A stretch of 64,000 nucleotides of DNA from Macrotis lagotis (lineage: Eukaryota; Chordata; Mammalia; Peramelemorphia; Peramelidae): assembly GCF_037893015.1 (NCBI RefSeq), contig NC_133666.1:625978310-626042309 (forward strand), in the 5' to 3' direction. Below, piece by piece: positions 23,380 to 33,479 of the stretch; within the stretch, counting starts at the first letter, position 1; every line of letters starts with the position of its first letter. The translations under genes and the position numbers were made by a program. The notes under the pieces were generated by a model. It was given only the letters and a program-made list of their open reading frames with translations. It searched no databases and had not been told where the DNA came from.

Positions 23380-24270
23380 ATTTCCACAAACAATGAGAAC
23401 AAAAAAAGAGGACTGTATATGAAACTGATATATATCTTAGTGACTTGGTTTTTAAAAATATATATTAAGCAACATGATGCTATTAACATTGTTCCCTGTT
23501 TGTTTTACTCATAAAATTCCTTCTCTTGTGTATATTTTAAAATATTTCATTGACACTTTTTTTGCATCTATATCATTCCTTACTCCCCAACTATCCCTAT
23601 AAAAATAAATCTTTTGTAACAAATAGGAATAATCAAGTGGTCACATCTATAAATGTAAACCTTATTTTTCATTCTAGTTCACCCCTTCTCTCACCAAGAG
23701 ATGGGAAGTAGGAGTTATTATTTTTATCCTGGAGTCATGATTCGTCATTTTACTAGGGTTTTTTCTTTCAAAGTTGTTTTCCTTTGCAATATTGTTGTGA
23801 GTGTATAAATTATTCTGTTTTAGAGAAAAAACAGTCATTCAGTTGTTGAATAATGAATTCTCCCTCTCCTCACTTCCAGAACATCTTCTCCTGGTTTTTA
23901 AATATTCCTGGCACATTGTGACTCATTCCTCAGCTGTTGGTTTCCTCATCCTGTCACACCAAGTAGGAGCTGGTATTTAGACCAGACTGGGAGAATATGA
24001 GGAATCATGGGTGTGGACCTCCCATTTACCATAATTCTGAAATGTCTGTAAATACAGCTGTCATTATCTTGATCAGATGAAAACAGTTGTCAGACTCTAG
24101 TTTAAGAACTAATGGAATTCACCCTCAATTATCCAGAATAGGTTTTTCTAATTTGGGAATTATTGGGTTTTTTTTTTTACTTTCTCTGGTCCAGATCAAC
24201 TTAGACAAGTCACTTAAATTGTTTTTGTCCTCTGTAAATTGAAGGGGTTAGGTTACATCAAGCTTAATCT
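23380..24270. other. Unassigned AT-rich DNA
   Basis: A stretch with aatattcctggcacattgtg and neighbours may be old LINE; otherwise nothing recognisable. Confidence 0.35.
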
Positions 24271-24279
24271 AGTTGGATT

Positions 24280-24640
24280 AGATCACCTTGTTCTTATTGT
24301 TCAGTGGCATCCAACTCTCCTGCAACTCCATTTAGAGTTTTCTTGACAGTTATTGGAGTGGTTTGCCATTTTTCTTCTTTAGCTCATTTTATAGATAAGG
24401 AAACTGAGACAAACTGGGTTAAGTTTCTTGTTCAGGAGCACATAGATATTGTTCTATAAGAAATCATGAATGGTCAAATTCCAGAGAAGCATGGAATAAC
24501 TTACAGGAACTGAGCTTGCCTTTTCTAAATGAAGGTCTTTCCCAGGTCTCAGTCCCGTAGCTAGCATTTATTTGTTAGAGGTCTGTTTGACTTCAAGGTC
24601 AGATCTCTCTATGCTACATTGTGCTTCCTCCCTACTTTAA
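24280..24640 (-). mobile_element. MAR1-type SINE interrupted by an L1 scrap
   Basis: Minus-strand MAR1 text (gcatccaactctcctgcaac, ttggagtggtttgccatttt, gataaggaaactgagacaaa). About 75 bases of plus-strand L1 3' end (ctataagaaatcatgaatgg ... acttacaggaactgag, 24,450-24,525) interrupt it, after which a MIR-like end resumes. Confidence 0.65.
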
Positions 24641-24734
24641 GAAGATGTTCATAGAGAACACACAGATAGTCCATTAGTTAGTTATCTCTTGCTCTCATTG
24701 CATGACCTGAAATAAAATCTGTCTTTTAAAATTG

Positions 24735-24870
24735 ACCTAGAGTTTTTTATATATTGTCTCATTTAAGCTACACAGATGCTAATTTGTTACTAAGGGTATT
24801 TTTTTCCTCCTCTTCTGTAGATGAAGAAATTAAGCCTCAGGAATAGTAAAAGATTTGCTCAGGGTAACAC
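24735..24870 (-). mobile_element. MIR-like fragment
   Basis: ttttttatatattgtctcat, ctgtagatgaagaaattaag and gctcagggtaacacagatat form a minus-strand MIR core. Confidence 0.6.
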
Positions 24871-24879
24871 AGATATGCT

Positions 24880-26140
24880 AGGTTGTCTTCTCATAATTAA
24901 TCAAAAATCATTTATTAAGTACCTCCTATATACTAGGCTAAGCCAAAACTTGCTGAGAAAGTATAGATTTTTTGGGGGGCAGGGGGGTTTCTCTCCCTCT
25001 TTTAAAATTATGATCTGTGTATAAAGATATCAGCTGCTTCTTTGGAAAAAATAGACTTGCCTGTAAATCCCTATATGTGACATAGATTATCTAGAGAGAA
25101 GAATCATGCTTTATGGAAGTCTGTGGCTGCTAAGTTAGGATAAAAGGATTCTTCCTGCCCCTTGATGGGATTCTTGGCAATAGGACAAAATAAGGCATTT
25201 TTGCCCCCTTGATGGAACCCTTGACCATGTGACATGAAGTGGACATCCTGAAATTGGGCAAGAGAACTATAACATATGCTGTGACTTCATTGACTGCTGC
25301 TAATTATCCCATGGTCTTTTGTTTACTTCCATAAATGTGTCCCAAGATTTCATTCTGGATGGCTCTGGTTCCAAGGCAGACCCATGCAAATGCATTTGGC
25401 CACAGAGCTTAGAAGAATTATTAAAATTATATGTTTACCAAATTTAGGTTGTTCTTTCTTAAAACCAACTTCCCAGGATTGGCCTAATACTGTTTGGTCC
25501 TTATTAGGGCAAACTGGGGGTTAATATATGTAATTTAATTCTTTATTAGGGACAAAACTGAAGACATTTTTCAGAGCTCACATTCTAACAGAGGAGTCAA
25601 CATGGATATAAATCAGTATATACAAAGTAAATGTAGATATAGCGAAAGTAGCCTTAGAGAAGTAATTCCACAGTTTTGTAGACAGTAGGATGAGTTATCA
25701 AGACTGTCAAACTCATCACCTGGTGACCTGCTAAGGAATGAGAAAGTCTTAACATTTGACTGGGACAATCCTTAGATGAAAGTCCATCCTCAGGTCTCTA
25801 GTGAAAACGTTTCCTGTTTGGTAGAACTAGTTATGATCCCTAAAGGAAACTTATCTTTTTAACAGGAGGATTTTTGAGGAATATCTAAAAGTCAATGCTG
25901 GGAGCATGGTGGGTGGGAGCTAACTACAACATACTACTAAAATTTGTACAAAATGAAAGTGGTATAAAGCAGTGATGTCAAATTCAAATGCAAAGTGATT
26001 CCTGGCCCTGGCATATTGACTGAGAAAAACAAATTGTTATACTGTATTTTTTGATCACCCTTAACTTCTACAAAGGAGTGGGGGCAGGGGAAGATGTCTT
26101 TTAGTATCTTTTCTTTGAACCAAATTTGATCTTTGCAACT
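24880..26140. other. Mostly unassigned; LINE fragment at 25,555-25,960
   Basis: 25,555-25,960 contains cagagctcacattctaacag, ggatataaatcagtatatac and aaagtaaatgtagatatagc, like the L2/CR1-type end seen elsewhere. The rest is not recognised. Confidence 0.45.
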
Positions 26141-26149
26141 TTAATCATT

Positions 26150-27312
26150 CATTTTTTGTTTTGATATTTTTCCAATTTACATAGTTGAAGTCATTGTTTA
26201 GCCTATTATTTTCCTGGATCTGCTTACTTTATTCCACATTAGTTCATCATTCTAGATCTTTTCAAGCTTCTTTGCATTCATCATATCTTATAGCACAGAA
26301 ATATTTCATTACATTTTTTAATTTATGTATCATAATGTGTTAAGCCATTCCCCAATCAATCGGTATCTATTTTGTTTCCAATTCTTTGTTATCATAAATA
26401 ATATATAAATATTTTGGTATATATGGAAATTTTTTCTTTTTAAAGATTTTGAGTTTCATAATTTTTCCCCTAATCTTGCTTCCCCCCCACCAGAAGGCAG
26501 CCTGTTAGTCTTTACATTGTTTCCATGGTATACACTGATCTAAGTTGAATGTGATGAGAGAGATATCATATCCTTAAGGAAGAAAAATAAAAGTATGAGA
26601 GATAGCAAAATTACATAATAATTTTTTTTTTCTAAATTAAAGGTAATAGTCTTTGGTCTTTGTTTAAACTCCACAATTCTTTCTCTTGATACAGATGGTA
26701 TTCTCCATTGCAGACAGCCCAAAATTATCTCTTATTATTGCACTGATGGAATGAACAAGCCCATCACGGTTGATCATCACCCCCACAGAGCTGTCAGGGT
26801 GTAAAATGTTTCTCTGGTTCTGCTCATCTTGCTCAGCATCAGTTCATGCAAATCCTTCCATGCTTCCCTAAATTCCCATCTCTCCTGGTTTCTAATAGAA
26901 CAATAGTGTTCCATGACATACATATGCCATAGTTTGTTAAGTCATTCCCACTAGTAGAGTTTTGCAGTCTATGTCTTCCTGTAGTTCTTTCAACTTCTCC
27001 TCTAAGATTTTGGATGCTATACCATTGGGTGCATACATATTTAGTATTGAAATTACTTTATTGTCTATGGTACCTTTTAGGACAATATAGATTCCTTCCT
27101 TATCTCTTTTAATGCTATCTCTTTTTTCTTCTGCTTTGTCTGAGATAAGGATTGCAACCCCTGCTTTTTTCACTTCAGCTGAAGCAAAATATATATTGCT
27201 CCAATCTTTTACTTTTACTCTCTATGTATCTCTCTGCTTCAAATGAGTTTCTTGAATGCAGAATATTGTGGGATTCTGGTTTTTAATCCATTCTGCTTTT
27301 CACTTACATCTT
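26150..27312 (-). mobile_element. Rearranged L1: 3' UTR joined to ORF2 endonuclease
   Basis: 26,150-26,430 is an old L1 3' scrap. 26,430-26,945 is a cleaner L1 3' end (cagaaggcagcctgttagtc, gatggtattctccattgcag, gttctgctcatcttgctcag) sharing a subfamily with 58,960-59,525. At about 26,945 it passes directly into ORF2 endonuclease sequence: the minus-strand frame 26,937-27,173 begins with KKAGVAILISDK and contains SILNMYAPNG, both L1 endonuclease hallmarks. The connecting kilobases of ORF2, including all of the reverse transcriptase, are absent, so this is an internal deletion or two abutting copies. Confidence 0.85.
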
Positions 27313-27465
27313 TTTTTTTTTAGGTTTTTGCAAGGCAAATGGGGTTAAGTAGCTTGCCCAAGGCCACACAGCTAGGTAATTATTAAGTGTCTGAGGCCAG
27401 ATATGAACTCAGGTATTCCTGACTCCAGGGATGGTGCTCTATCTACTGTGCCACCTGGATGCCTC
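27313..27465 (-). mobile_element. tRNA-derived marsupial SINE
   Basis: Complete copy lying exactly at the boundary between L1 (left) and endogenous retrovirus (right). No target duplication is visible, so one flank may have been lost. Confidence 0.9.
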
Positions 27466-27547
27466 AGATCACACTCCTCCTTGCTGGCCATGGTAAGTGC
27501 ACCCACATCAACCAGTCTCCCACGGTCCCCTATAGTCCCTTAACATA

Positions 27548-28030
27548 ATGGGGAACCTTCCCCCTTCCTCCCAAGACACCCAAGTACGGATTCTTAGACA
27601 CCTCCTAAATTCCTGTGGCCTGAAATGCTTCAAAAGAGAATGTAAGATAACAACACTCCAGGCAGTTTTGGCTTTGGCCCCCTGGATTGAAGCTGGCTAT
27701 ATGATGGACCCCAATATCTGGGGGGGGTGTTTTGATACTTGCCCACAGAGCTGAGGTCCGTGGTGACTTTTCTCCCTCACTGCCTTTCTACCCTATTGTC
27801 ATGCCTTCCTTTCAGGGAGAGAGGAAGAATCTCAAAACATTTTATACGCAGCCTTAGACACAGAAAAGGCCAGGGCAGAGAGCCCGTGCCACCTAACTGA
27901 GGTTTGCAATGAGGGCACCCAAACCGATGAGAAATCCATTCTCCTCCCTCCTCCTGAGTCCTCCCCAGATCTCCCACCCAACAAACCACCCTCCCTAAAA
28001 CCTCCCCATCTCTATCCTGAGTTGCCTCAG
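27548..28030 (+). pseudogene. gag: ERV gag 5' fragment (matrix region), broken
   Basis: Gag matrix would form the inner shell of the virion and bind the plasma membrane. The frame opens with Met-Gly-Asn, the expected N-myristoylation start, and residues 40-58 (ALAPWIEAGYMMDPNIWG) have the tryptophan-containing helix pattern of betaretroviral and related matrix domains. A run of eight G at 27,720-27,727 comes just before the stop at 27,752-27,754 and suggests a frame slip. Beyond the stop the same frame reopens and stays open from about 27,815 through an acidic, proline-rich stretch (27,900-28,020) into the env remnant. The boundary between gag-derived and env-derived sequence is somewhere near 28,030-28,085. 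It cannot encode a working capsid. Confidence 0.7.
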
Positions 28031-28537
28031 GAGGACAACTGGATCCAACCTCCCTCTTTCTTCTTGTTTATCTCCTTTGTAGAACAGCAAATTAGGACGA
28101 TGTGTGATGCAAGATATACCTCCTTTTGTGTAACACCCTTCCCCATGAAAAATCTTTCCCATGCTCAAACACTCCTCAATAGACAGCTTTCCTCCCAGTG
28201 GGGCTCCCAATTGCAGTCCCTGCTCACCAATGTGACATATAAGGTCCTGGACCTCAATAACATGATCAATCGACCACGACTAGATAGTGATTCCATAGAC
28301 ACGCTTTTGCATGATTTTTTTAGCTGGACTTCCCCAACTAAAATTATTCTTGGGGCTCTCATTCTTATTTGTCTACTACTCCTCCTCTGCACTATGATTA
28401 GCGAGTGCAGAGCCGCAAAAGCCCTTATCGGCTCTTCCATGACTATCCAGGTCCTCTGGGCCCTTAATGAAAAACAAGAGAGAGATGTAGGAACACAGGC
28501 TATTCTAACAGCCATGACACAGGTCATTTCCAAATAA
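28022..28537 (+). pseudogene. env: ERV env transmembrane-subunit remnant
   Basis: The 171-codon frame ends at a TAA just ahead of the 3' LTR, where env should end. From about residue 27 it shows a paired cysteine region (CDARYTSFC) and a serine/leucine-rich helical stretch with an NVT glycosylation site near residue 69, as in the ectodomain of class II env transmembrane subunits. A hydrophobic span (about residues 106-127, IILGALILICLLLLL) and a cytoplasmic tail of about 45 residues follow. The surface subunit, furin site and fusion peptide are absent, so it cannot mediate entry. It starts in frame with upstream gag sequence and its first codon here is TTG, so no independent start is evident. 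A pyrimidine tract ending in ttgtag at 28,083 could be a relic splice acceptor. Whether it is expressed is unknown. Confidence 0.75.
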
Positions 28538-28566
28538 CCACCATCTGGACACAATCTCAGGAGCTG

Positions 28567-28905
28567 GTGTGCCACCCTGAGAGATAAGGTGTGCCAGAGT
28601 CCTTGGAAGCTGGTCTTTCTGCCTCACAGCCCAAGGGCACAAAACACAGCTGTGTTTAACCACCTCCCCCCAACGTACCCCCTTATCCTGTAATGCAAGT
28701 GCTGCAGACCCTGTTTGCACATCCCCCATTTCCTCATTTTTCTTTGTTCTACCCCAGAAGACCTAACAGTATATATGTTAGAAGCTTAAGCAGTAATAAA
28801 TTTGAGCTTGAGGCATAAGGCAGTGTGGCTTGACTCCTTATTCTCAGCTCCCCTCCAGGAGTGAGGTCATTGCTGAAAGGGCCCCAAAGCGAAGCAAGCC
28901 GCAGC
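28567..28905 (+). repeat. 3' LTR of the class II ERV
   Basis: After the env stop there are about 30 bases, then a probable LTR start at one of two TGTGCCA-like positions (28,568 or 28,591). It holds a TATA-like tatatatg at 28,770-28,777, the polyadenylation signal AATAAA at 28,795-28,800, and a GT-rich segment (ggcagtgtggcttgactcc) 20 bases beyond, the usual end of R. U5 probably ends in ...gccgca near 28,900. A purine tract before the start is weak. Confidence 0.7.
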
Positions 28906-28909
28906 ACCT

Positions 28910-29320
28910 TCTTGCTTTTTACCTTCTCTATCTAAGCAACAACCTTAGAATATACCAGTCTCTATCTTCCATCTACTTTTGTGTCCCAAGGTTTGAGGTT
29001 CCCCTGAACCTTCTGTCCTTCCCTGGTACATTTTGTGACATTTAACAGTTATAGCTCTGTAGGAAACGGGCCATACATGAATCATGAAGGTCTTCTGAAT
29101 TTTTCTACTGTATTCTGAACCTAAAATACCACAGATGGGACTAAGTAACCCACAGTGCCAAGGGAGGTCTCAGACAATGAGAATCATTGGCACAGACACA
29201 CTACCTGACACTGCCTGACAGGTCTGAGACAATGAGAATCACTTGCAGGGGGGAAAAAGTCAAAAGGGAGGAAGACACTGAAAAGGGATGGCATAGTAAG
29301 AGAAGAGGAAGGTAGAAGGA
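28910..29320. other. Unassigned; contains a 21-base direct repeat
   Basis: No gene seen. The text ggtctcagacaatgagaatc recurs with one change: 29,165-29,185 and 29,221-29,241. Confidence 0.5.
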
Positions 29321-29324
29321 GACA

Positions 29325-29347
29325 ATATATGTATATATGTGTAAATG

Positions 29348-29401
<54 letters not shown>

Positions 29402-29402
29402 A
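29325..29402. repeat. (TA)n/(TATG)n microsatellite
   Basis: About 17 uninterrupted AT/TA units at 29,356-29,390 with TATG and ACAC borders; it generates the tyrosine/isoleucine runs in overlapping frames. Confidence 0.95.
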
Positions 29403-29559
29403 TTGGAGTGTGCTATAAAACCCACTAATAATTCCCTCCAATATCCTTCAGCATCATAGGTGCTAGAGGTATTCTTCCTTGGCACTAGTACATTCCACTC
29501 CAAATCAGTCAGCCAGAGATGAACCTTGGTCATTCATTTAGACAAAGTGTATTGACAAC

Positions 29560-29950
29560 TGTACCTGAATGCTCTCAGAAAAAAACTGAAAATGGGGGCG
29601 GCTAGGTGACACAGTGGATAGAGCACCAGCCCTGGAGTCAGGAGTACCTGAGTTCAAATCTAGCCTCAGATACTTAATAATTACCTAGCTGTGTGGCCTT
29701 GGGCAAGCCACTTAACCCCATTTGCCTTGCAAAAGCTTTAAAAAAAGAAGAAAAACCTGAAAAGACTTACATGAACTGATGCAAAGTGAAATGAGCAGAA
29801 CCAGAAAAACATTGTAGGTGGCTACAACAATATTATAGAATGATCAACTATGAATTACTTAGCTATTCTCAACAATACAATTATCTAAGACATTTCTGAA
29901 GTACTGATGATGAAAGGTGCTGTCCATTCCCAGAGTAAGAACTGAATACA
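29560..29950 (+). mobile_element. L1 3' end split by a SINE
   Basis: From 29,755: aagacttacatgaactgatg, gaaatgagcagaaccagaaa, ctattctcaacaatacaatt, that is the L1 3' UTR in sense, truncated at 29,950. The short left part is 29,560-29,593. Confidence 0.8.
29594..29748 (+). mobile_element. tRNA-derived SINE in L1
   Basis: Complete copy; imperfect target duplication aaaaactgaaaa / aaaaacctgaaaa on its two sides. Confidence 0.93.
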
Positions 29951-29954
29951 ATTA

Positions 29955-30127
29955 GGTGACAGAGCAGGTAAATATTAGTACTAAAAACAGGAAGATCTGA
30001 CTCAGAAACTTACTTAGATATGTGACCCTGGTCTTGCTCCACCTCAGTTTCTTCATCTATATAATATGCACAATAGAATGCTAGCTATTATCATTAGGAG
30101 AAAGGAAACAAGCATTTATTAAGCACC
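29955..30127 (+). mobile_element. MIR/L2-like fragments
   Basis: ggtgacagagcaggtaaata, tatgtgaccctggtcttgct, ctcagtttcttcatctatat form a degraded MIR; aacaagcatttattaagcac at 30,107 is an L2/CR1-like snippet. Confidence 0.55.
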
Positions 30128-31560
30128 TATTGTAGTGGTGGTGGTTGTGGTGGTTCTTGTGGTTCTTATCTTTCATTATCAAAGAAGATCAAAATAACAT
30201 CACTATGTTTGAGATAAATGACAGTATATCTGACTGTGGCTGATCAGCCCAATAAGAGCTTGGAATACTCTACTACAAATCAGGCACAAATAGTACATGT
30301 GAACACCTGGGATGGGTATTATAAGCTTATATATGTCACATTTCCTTTGATCTGCTTCAATTCTATCCTCATAGAATACAGCACCTTTACTGATGAGGGC
30401 ATTTCATGCTAGATGGTCCTGGGCTAGTATCTCCTATGCTGCACAATCAGTTCCAAAGTTCTTAAGAGAGACCTTCAGTGTGTTCCAGTATTGCTTCTTC
30501 TAACCCCCTTGTGAATGCTTGCCCAGTGTGAGTTCATCATAGAATAGTCTTTTTGGCAAGTATAATTCTGGCATTCTAACATGAACAGCCCATCGTAGTT
30601 GCACTCTCTATAGTAATAATGGACTGATAGGCTGTTTCTCTCAAGAAAGGACCTCAGAGTCTGCTATCTTCTCCTGCCAGGTCATCTTCAGAATCTTCCT
30701 AAGACAATTTAAATGGAAGAGATTCAGTTTCCTGACATGGTGCTGGTAGACTGTCCAGGTTTCAAAGTCATATAGCAATGAGGTCAACACAACAGCTCTT
30801 GTAGACCTTCAATTTGGTAGTTAGTCTAATATCTCTTCTCTCCCATACTTTCTTTGAGAACCTCCCAAATACTGAGCTAGCTCTGGCATTGCATGTGTCA
30901 ATCTCATTATCAATGTGTACTTCCCTGAAAAGAACACTGCCAAGGTAAGTGAACTTGTCCACAATACTCAAAACTTCTCCATTTGCTATAATCAATAATT
31001 CTACAAATGGATGGTGTGGTGCTGCCTGAGAGAGCACCTGTAGAAAATCGATCCATACTTGCATCTTATCTTCAGAGGCTGCATTAGGTGCACAATTATC
31101 TGCAAACTGAAGATCATGCACCAATACTCCTTCTTTAGTCTTGGCTTGCAGCCTTTTCAAGTTGAAGAATTTGCCATCAGCGTGGTAGCTGACCATGATG
31201 CCATGTTCCTCCTCAGTGATGGCATTTGATAATATGGCTGAAAACATGATGCTAAAAAGCATGGGAGCAAGGATATATCTTTGTTTCATTCCAATCTCTA
31301 GAGCATTGTGCACTATCCTGAACCCAGGCAAGCATGTCATTATGGAACTGACATACAATACTGATGAACTTCTCTGGGCAATGAAATTTTGACATAATTT
31401 TCCATAAACCCTCATTACTTATGGTATCTACAAATGTTGTATACAGACCTTTGTTCTGCTCCTGGCATTTTTCCTGAAGTTGTTGGGCAGTAAGCACCAT
31501 ATTGATTGTTCCTCAACCATTTCTGAAAGCAGCCCTGGTTCATACAATGATTTGTATTTA
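30128..31560 (-). mobile_element. RTE-type LINE, 3' portion
   Basis: A minus-strand non-LTR retrotransposon with the reverse transcriptase C-terminal half and 3' end. The left edge (its 3' end) is a GGT/ACC-rich simple tail at 30,133-30,165 after text like the 3' end of the SINE at 19.1 kb. Coding similarity continues left of the open frame (30,250-30,770) through several stops. The element is 5'-truncated near 31,560. Confidence 0.82.
30768..31500 (-). pseudogene. RTE-type reverse transcriptase, broken
   Basis: Two overlapping minus-strand frames together cover the RT core. 31,252-31,500 begins MVLTAQQLQEKCQEQNKGLY and includes the palm lead-in; 30,768-31,415 carries the 215-codon continuation with YILAPMLFSIMFSAIL, FNLKRLQAKTK, the catalytic-box region LQFADNCA, and VDKFTYLGSVLF then KLKVYKSC. 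The shift between them is a frameshift. The active-site box should read FADD; here the second aspartate is Asn, so the enzyme would be inactive even if the frame were whole. The family is RTE-like but clearly different from the BovB-type copy at 36.8 kb. Confidence 0.85.
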
Positions 31561-31704
31561 AGGCATGGTCCTTAAGAAAGAAATTTATCCAGTAAACCCC
31601 AAGATGAATCTCATGGTTTCAACAATCAAAATTTATATTCCTTTTTGTAGAGCATCAGCAGATAAGGGTATGAATCCCTATGGGAACAGATGTAAAAAAG
31701 ATGG

Positions 31705-31790
31705 ATGGATGGAAGGAAGGAAGGAAGGAAGGAAGGAAGGAAGGAGGGAGGGAGGGAAGGAAGGAAGGAAGGATGGATGGAAGGAGAGAA
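31705..31790. repeat. (GGAA)n/(GGAT)n microsatellite
   Basis: Tetranucleotide array with GGAT at both edges and GGAG in the middle; it accounts for the GRKEGRKEG run in an overlapping frame. Confidence 0.95.
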
Positions 31791-31804
31791 AGGGTTGTGT
31801 TCTT

Positions 31805-32085
31805 AAGTGTTCTTAAGTGACACAACCAGAATCATACAATCAGTATCAGAGGTGAGATTTGCCCTTGACTCTTGGCATCCTTGCCAGACTTGGAATCATC
31901 TTCCTTTGGTCTCGGGAACTTATTTGCTATGTGACTTTGGGCAAGTCTCTTAACCCTCAAACTTCAGTTTCCTCATTTGTAAAATAAACTGGAGGAAGAA
32001 ATGGGAAACCACTCAAATATCTTTGCTAAGGAAATCTCAAATGGAGTCACAATAATATCGGACATGATCGAAAAATCACCGAACT
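31805..32085. mobile_element. MIR fragment (minus) followed by MAR1-type SINE (plus)
   Basis: 31,805-31,910 reads as a minus-strand MIR end. 31,915-32,085 is a plus-strand MAR1 (gctatgtgactttgggcaag, cagtttcctcatttgtaaaa, ttgctaaggaaatctcaaat). Confidence 0.65.
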
Positions 32086-32269
32086 CTCCCTGAATCCAAG
32101 TTCAGCTTTCCATTTGCTATAATAATACTTTTTTTCCCCAAATATTTCTTCATCAAATATTCCGTCATTCCATCATCCAATAGACATTCAGGTTCAAAAT
32201 AGAAAATCATCTTGCATTCAGGCATGAGAGAAATGATTATTTCCTTTATATATTAATAACTAATTATTG

Positions 32270-32430
32270 GGGGCATCTAGGTGGTACAGTGGTTAGAGCA
32301 CCAGTTCTGGAGTCAGGAGGACCTGAGTTCAAATCCAGCCTCATACATTTAATAATTATCTAGCTATGTGACCTTGGGCAAGTCACTTAACCCCATTGCC
32401 TTGCAAAAACTAAAAAAGAAAAAAAAAAGG
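32270..32430 (+). mobile_element. tRNA-derived marsupial SINE
   Basis: Complete near-consensus copy with target duplication actaattattg at 32,259-32,269 and 32,431-32,441. Confidence 0.95.
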
Positions 32431-33479
32431 ACTAATTATTGAGTTAGGACAAGGTTTTTTCCCTTTTCTACTTCCTCATCCAAAAATCAACCAATGTGGG
32501 AAATCTTGGGCAGAGATTTCTCTAGCCAGAGTGGCTTTAAAAAAATCAAAGAAGTAAGTTTAGGTAAATCAGATTTAATAAGAGCAAGAAGAGATTCAGC
32601 AAAAAGGAGGTCTAAACTTGGGTAAAATAACAGGAACAGATGCTAAATGGTAGTTCTATCAGTTCAGTGTAACAGATTTAGGACAGACTAAGAAGGAGAC
32701 TTGTGCCTAGGACTAAGGACTGGTCATAGGTCTGTGCTATGTATCAAGTGAAAAATGAGTTCAGAAGTAAGCTTCAGTTGTGTGACTTATGCTTTGGGAG
32801 TGGAGCAAAGTCTTAGTCCCAGCTTCTAGCCCATGTTGAATCCTATAAAGGAATAACCAGGGCAGGAATCCCAGGACAAAAGGACCATTCTATCTCTCTG
32901 GATCAGAAGAGTCTTTCAGCTGGCTAAGAATAGCTGAGTCCTGAAACAGTCTACTGGAACTCCAAATAGAGTAAGCTCATAAGCATATTGCTCATATGCA
33001 AACTCAGGACAGGAGTTTGAGGACCAGAGCAAGAGGGCAGTGTTAAGATGTTGGCCTCAATATAACAACTTTGGAAGCATTGAAAACTTGCAGTTCTCCA
33101 ATTCAAGCTGTCTGTGAGATCATGGAACAATAAAATATTCAATACCCCCAAGAAAGTAGCAGCAGGACTAGTCCAGATCTTCTTTCCATAAGTATACAGA
33201 TGAGGGCCCTAACATAAATTCCAAAGTCAGGAAGAAGACTGAAAGAATGATCAAGCAAGCAAACAGAAAAAGAATTCCACCATAAAAAGTTATTATGGGC
33301 TATTATTATTATTATTTTGAGATATAAACACAGACAAGAATGATTCTATAATATTTGCCACAAGAAGAAAAAGATTCAAAGGAAAGCACAGCTTGGGCAC
33401 AAAATCAGTTAGAATTCCTGGAAGGAAAAAAGTGAGTTTTTTTTAAATTAAAAATATTTTATAAGTTAAATGCAAGAAC

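Larger units (their letters stand above)
27466..28905 (+). mobile_element. Deleted class II endogenous retrovirus
   Basis: A betaretrovirus-like (ERVK-related) provirus lacking its 5' LTR, most of gag, all of pro-pol and the env surface subunit. What remains, in order, is an untranslated leader with a splice-donor-like atg|gtaagt (GT at 27,493), the gag start (27,548), a proline-rich gag-like segment, the env transmembrane subunit end (to 28,537) and a 3' LTR. The left end abuts a SINE at 27,465, so the original insertion site is gone. Base composition is clearly more GC-rich than the flanks. Confidence 0.82.

Noticed and set aside
28022..28537. Domesticated syncytin-like envelope gene
   Set aside because: It lacks the signal peptide, surface subunit, cleavage site and fusion peptide, and has no independent ATG at its start.
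28165..28575. 136-codon minus-strand frame
   Set aside because: It is the shadow of the retroviral env remnant in the opposite strand, with no recognised motif.
29184..29533. Overlapping minus-strand frames of 85 and 110 codons
   Set aside because: Both depend on the TA/TATG microsatellite for openness.
31565..31816. 83-codon frame with GRKEGRKEG repeats
   Set aside because: Translation of the GGAA microsatellite.
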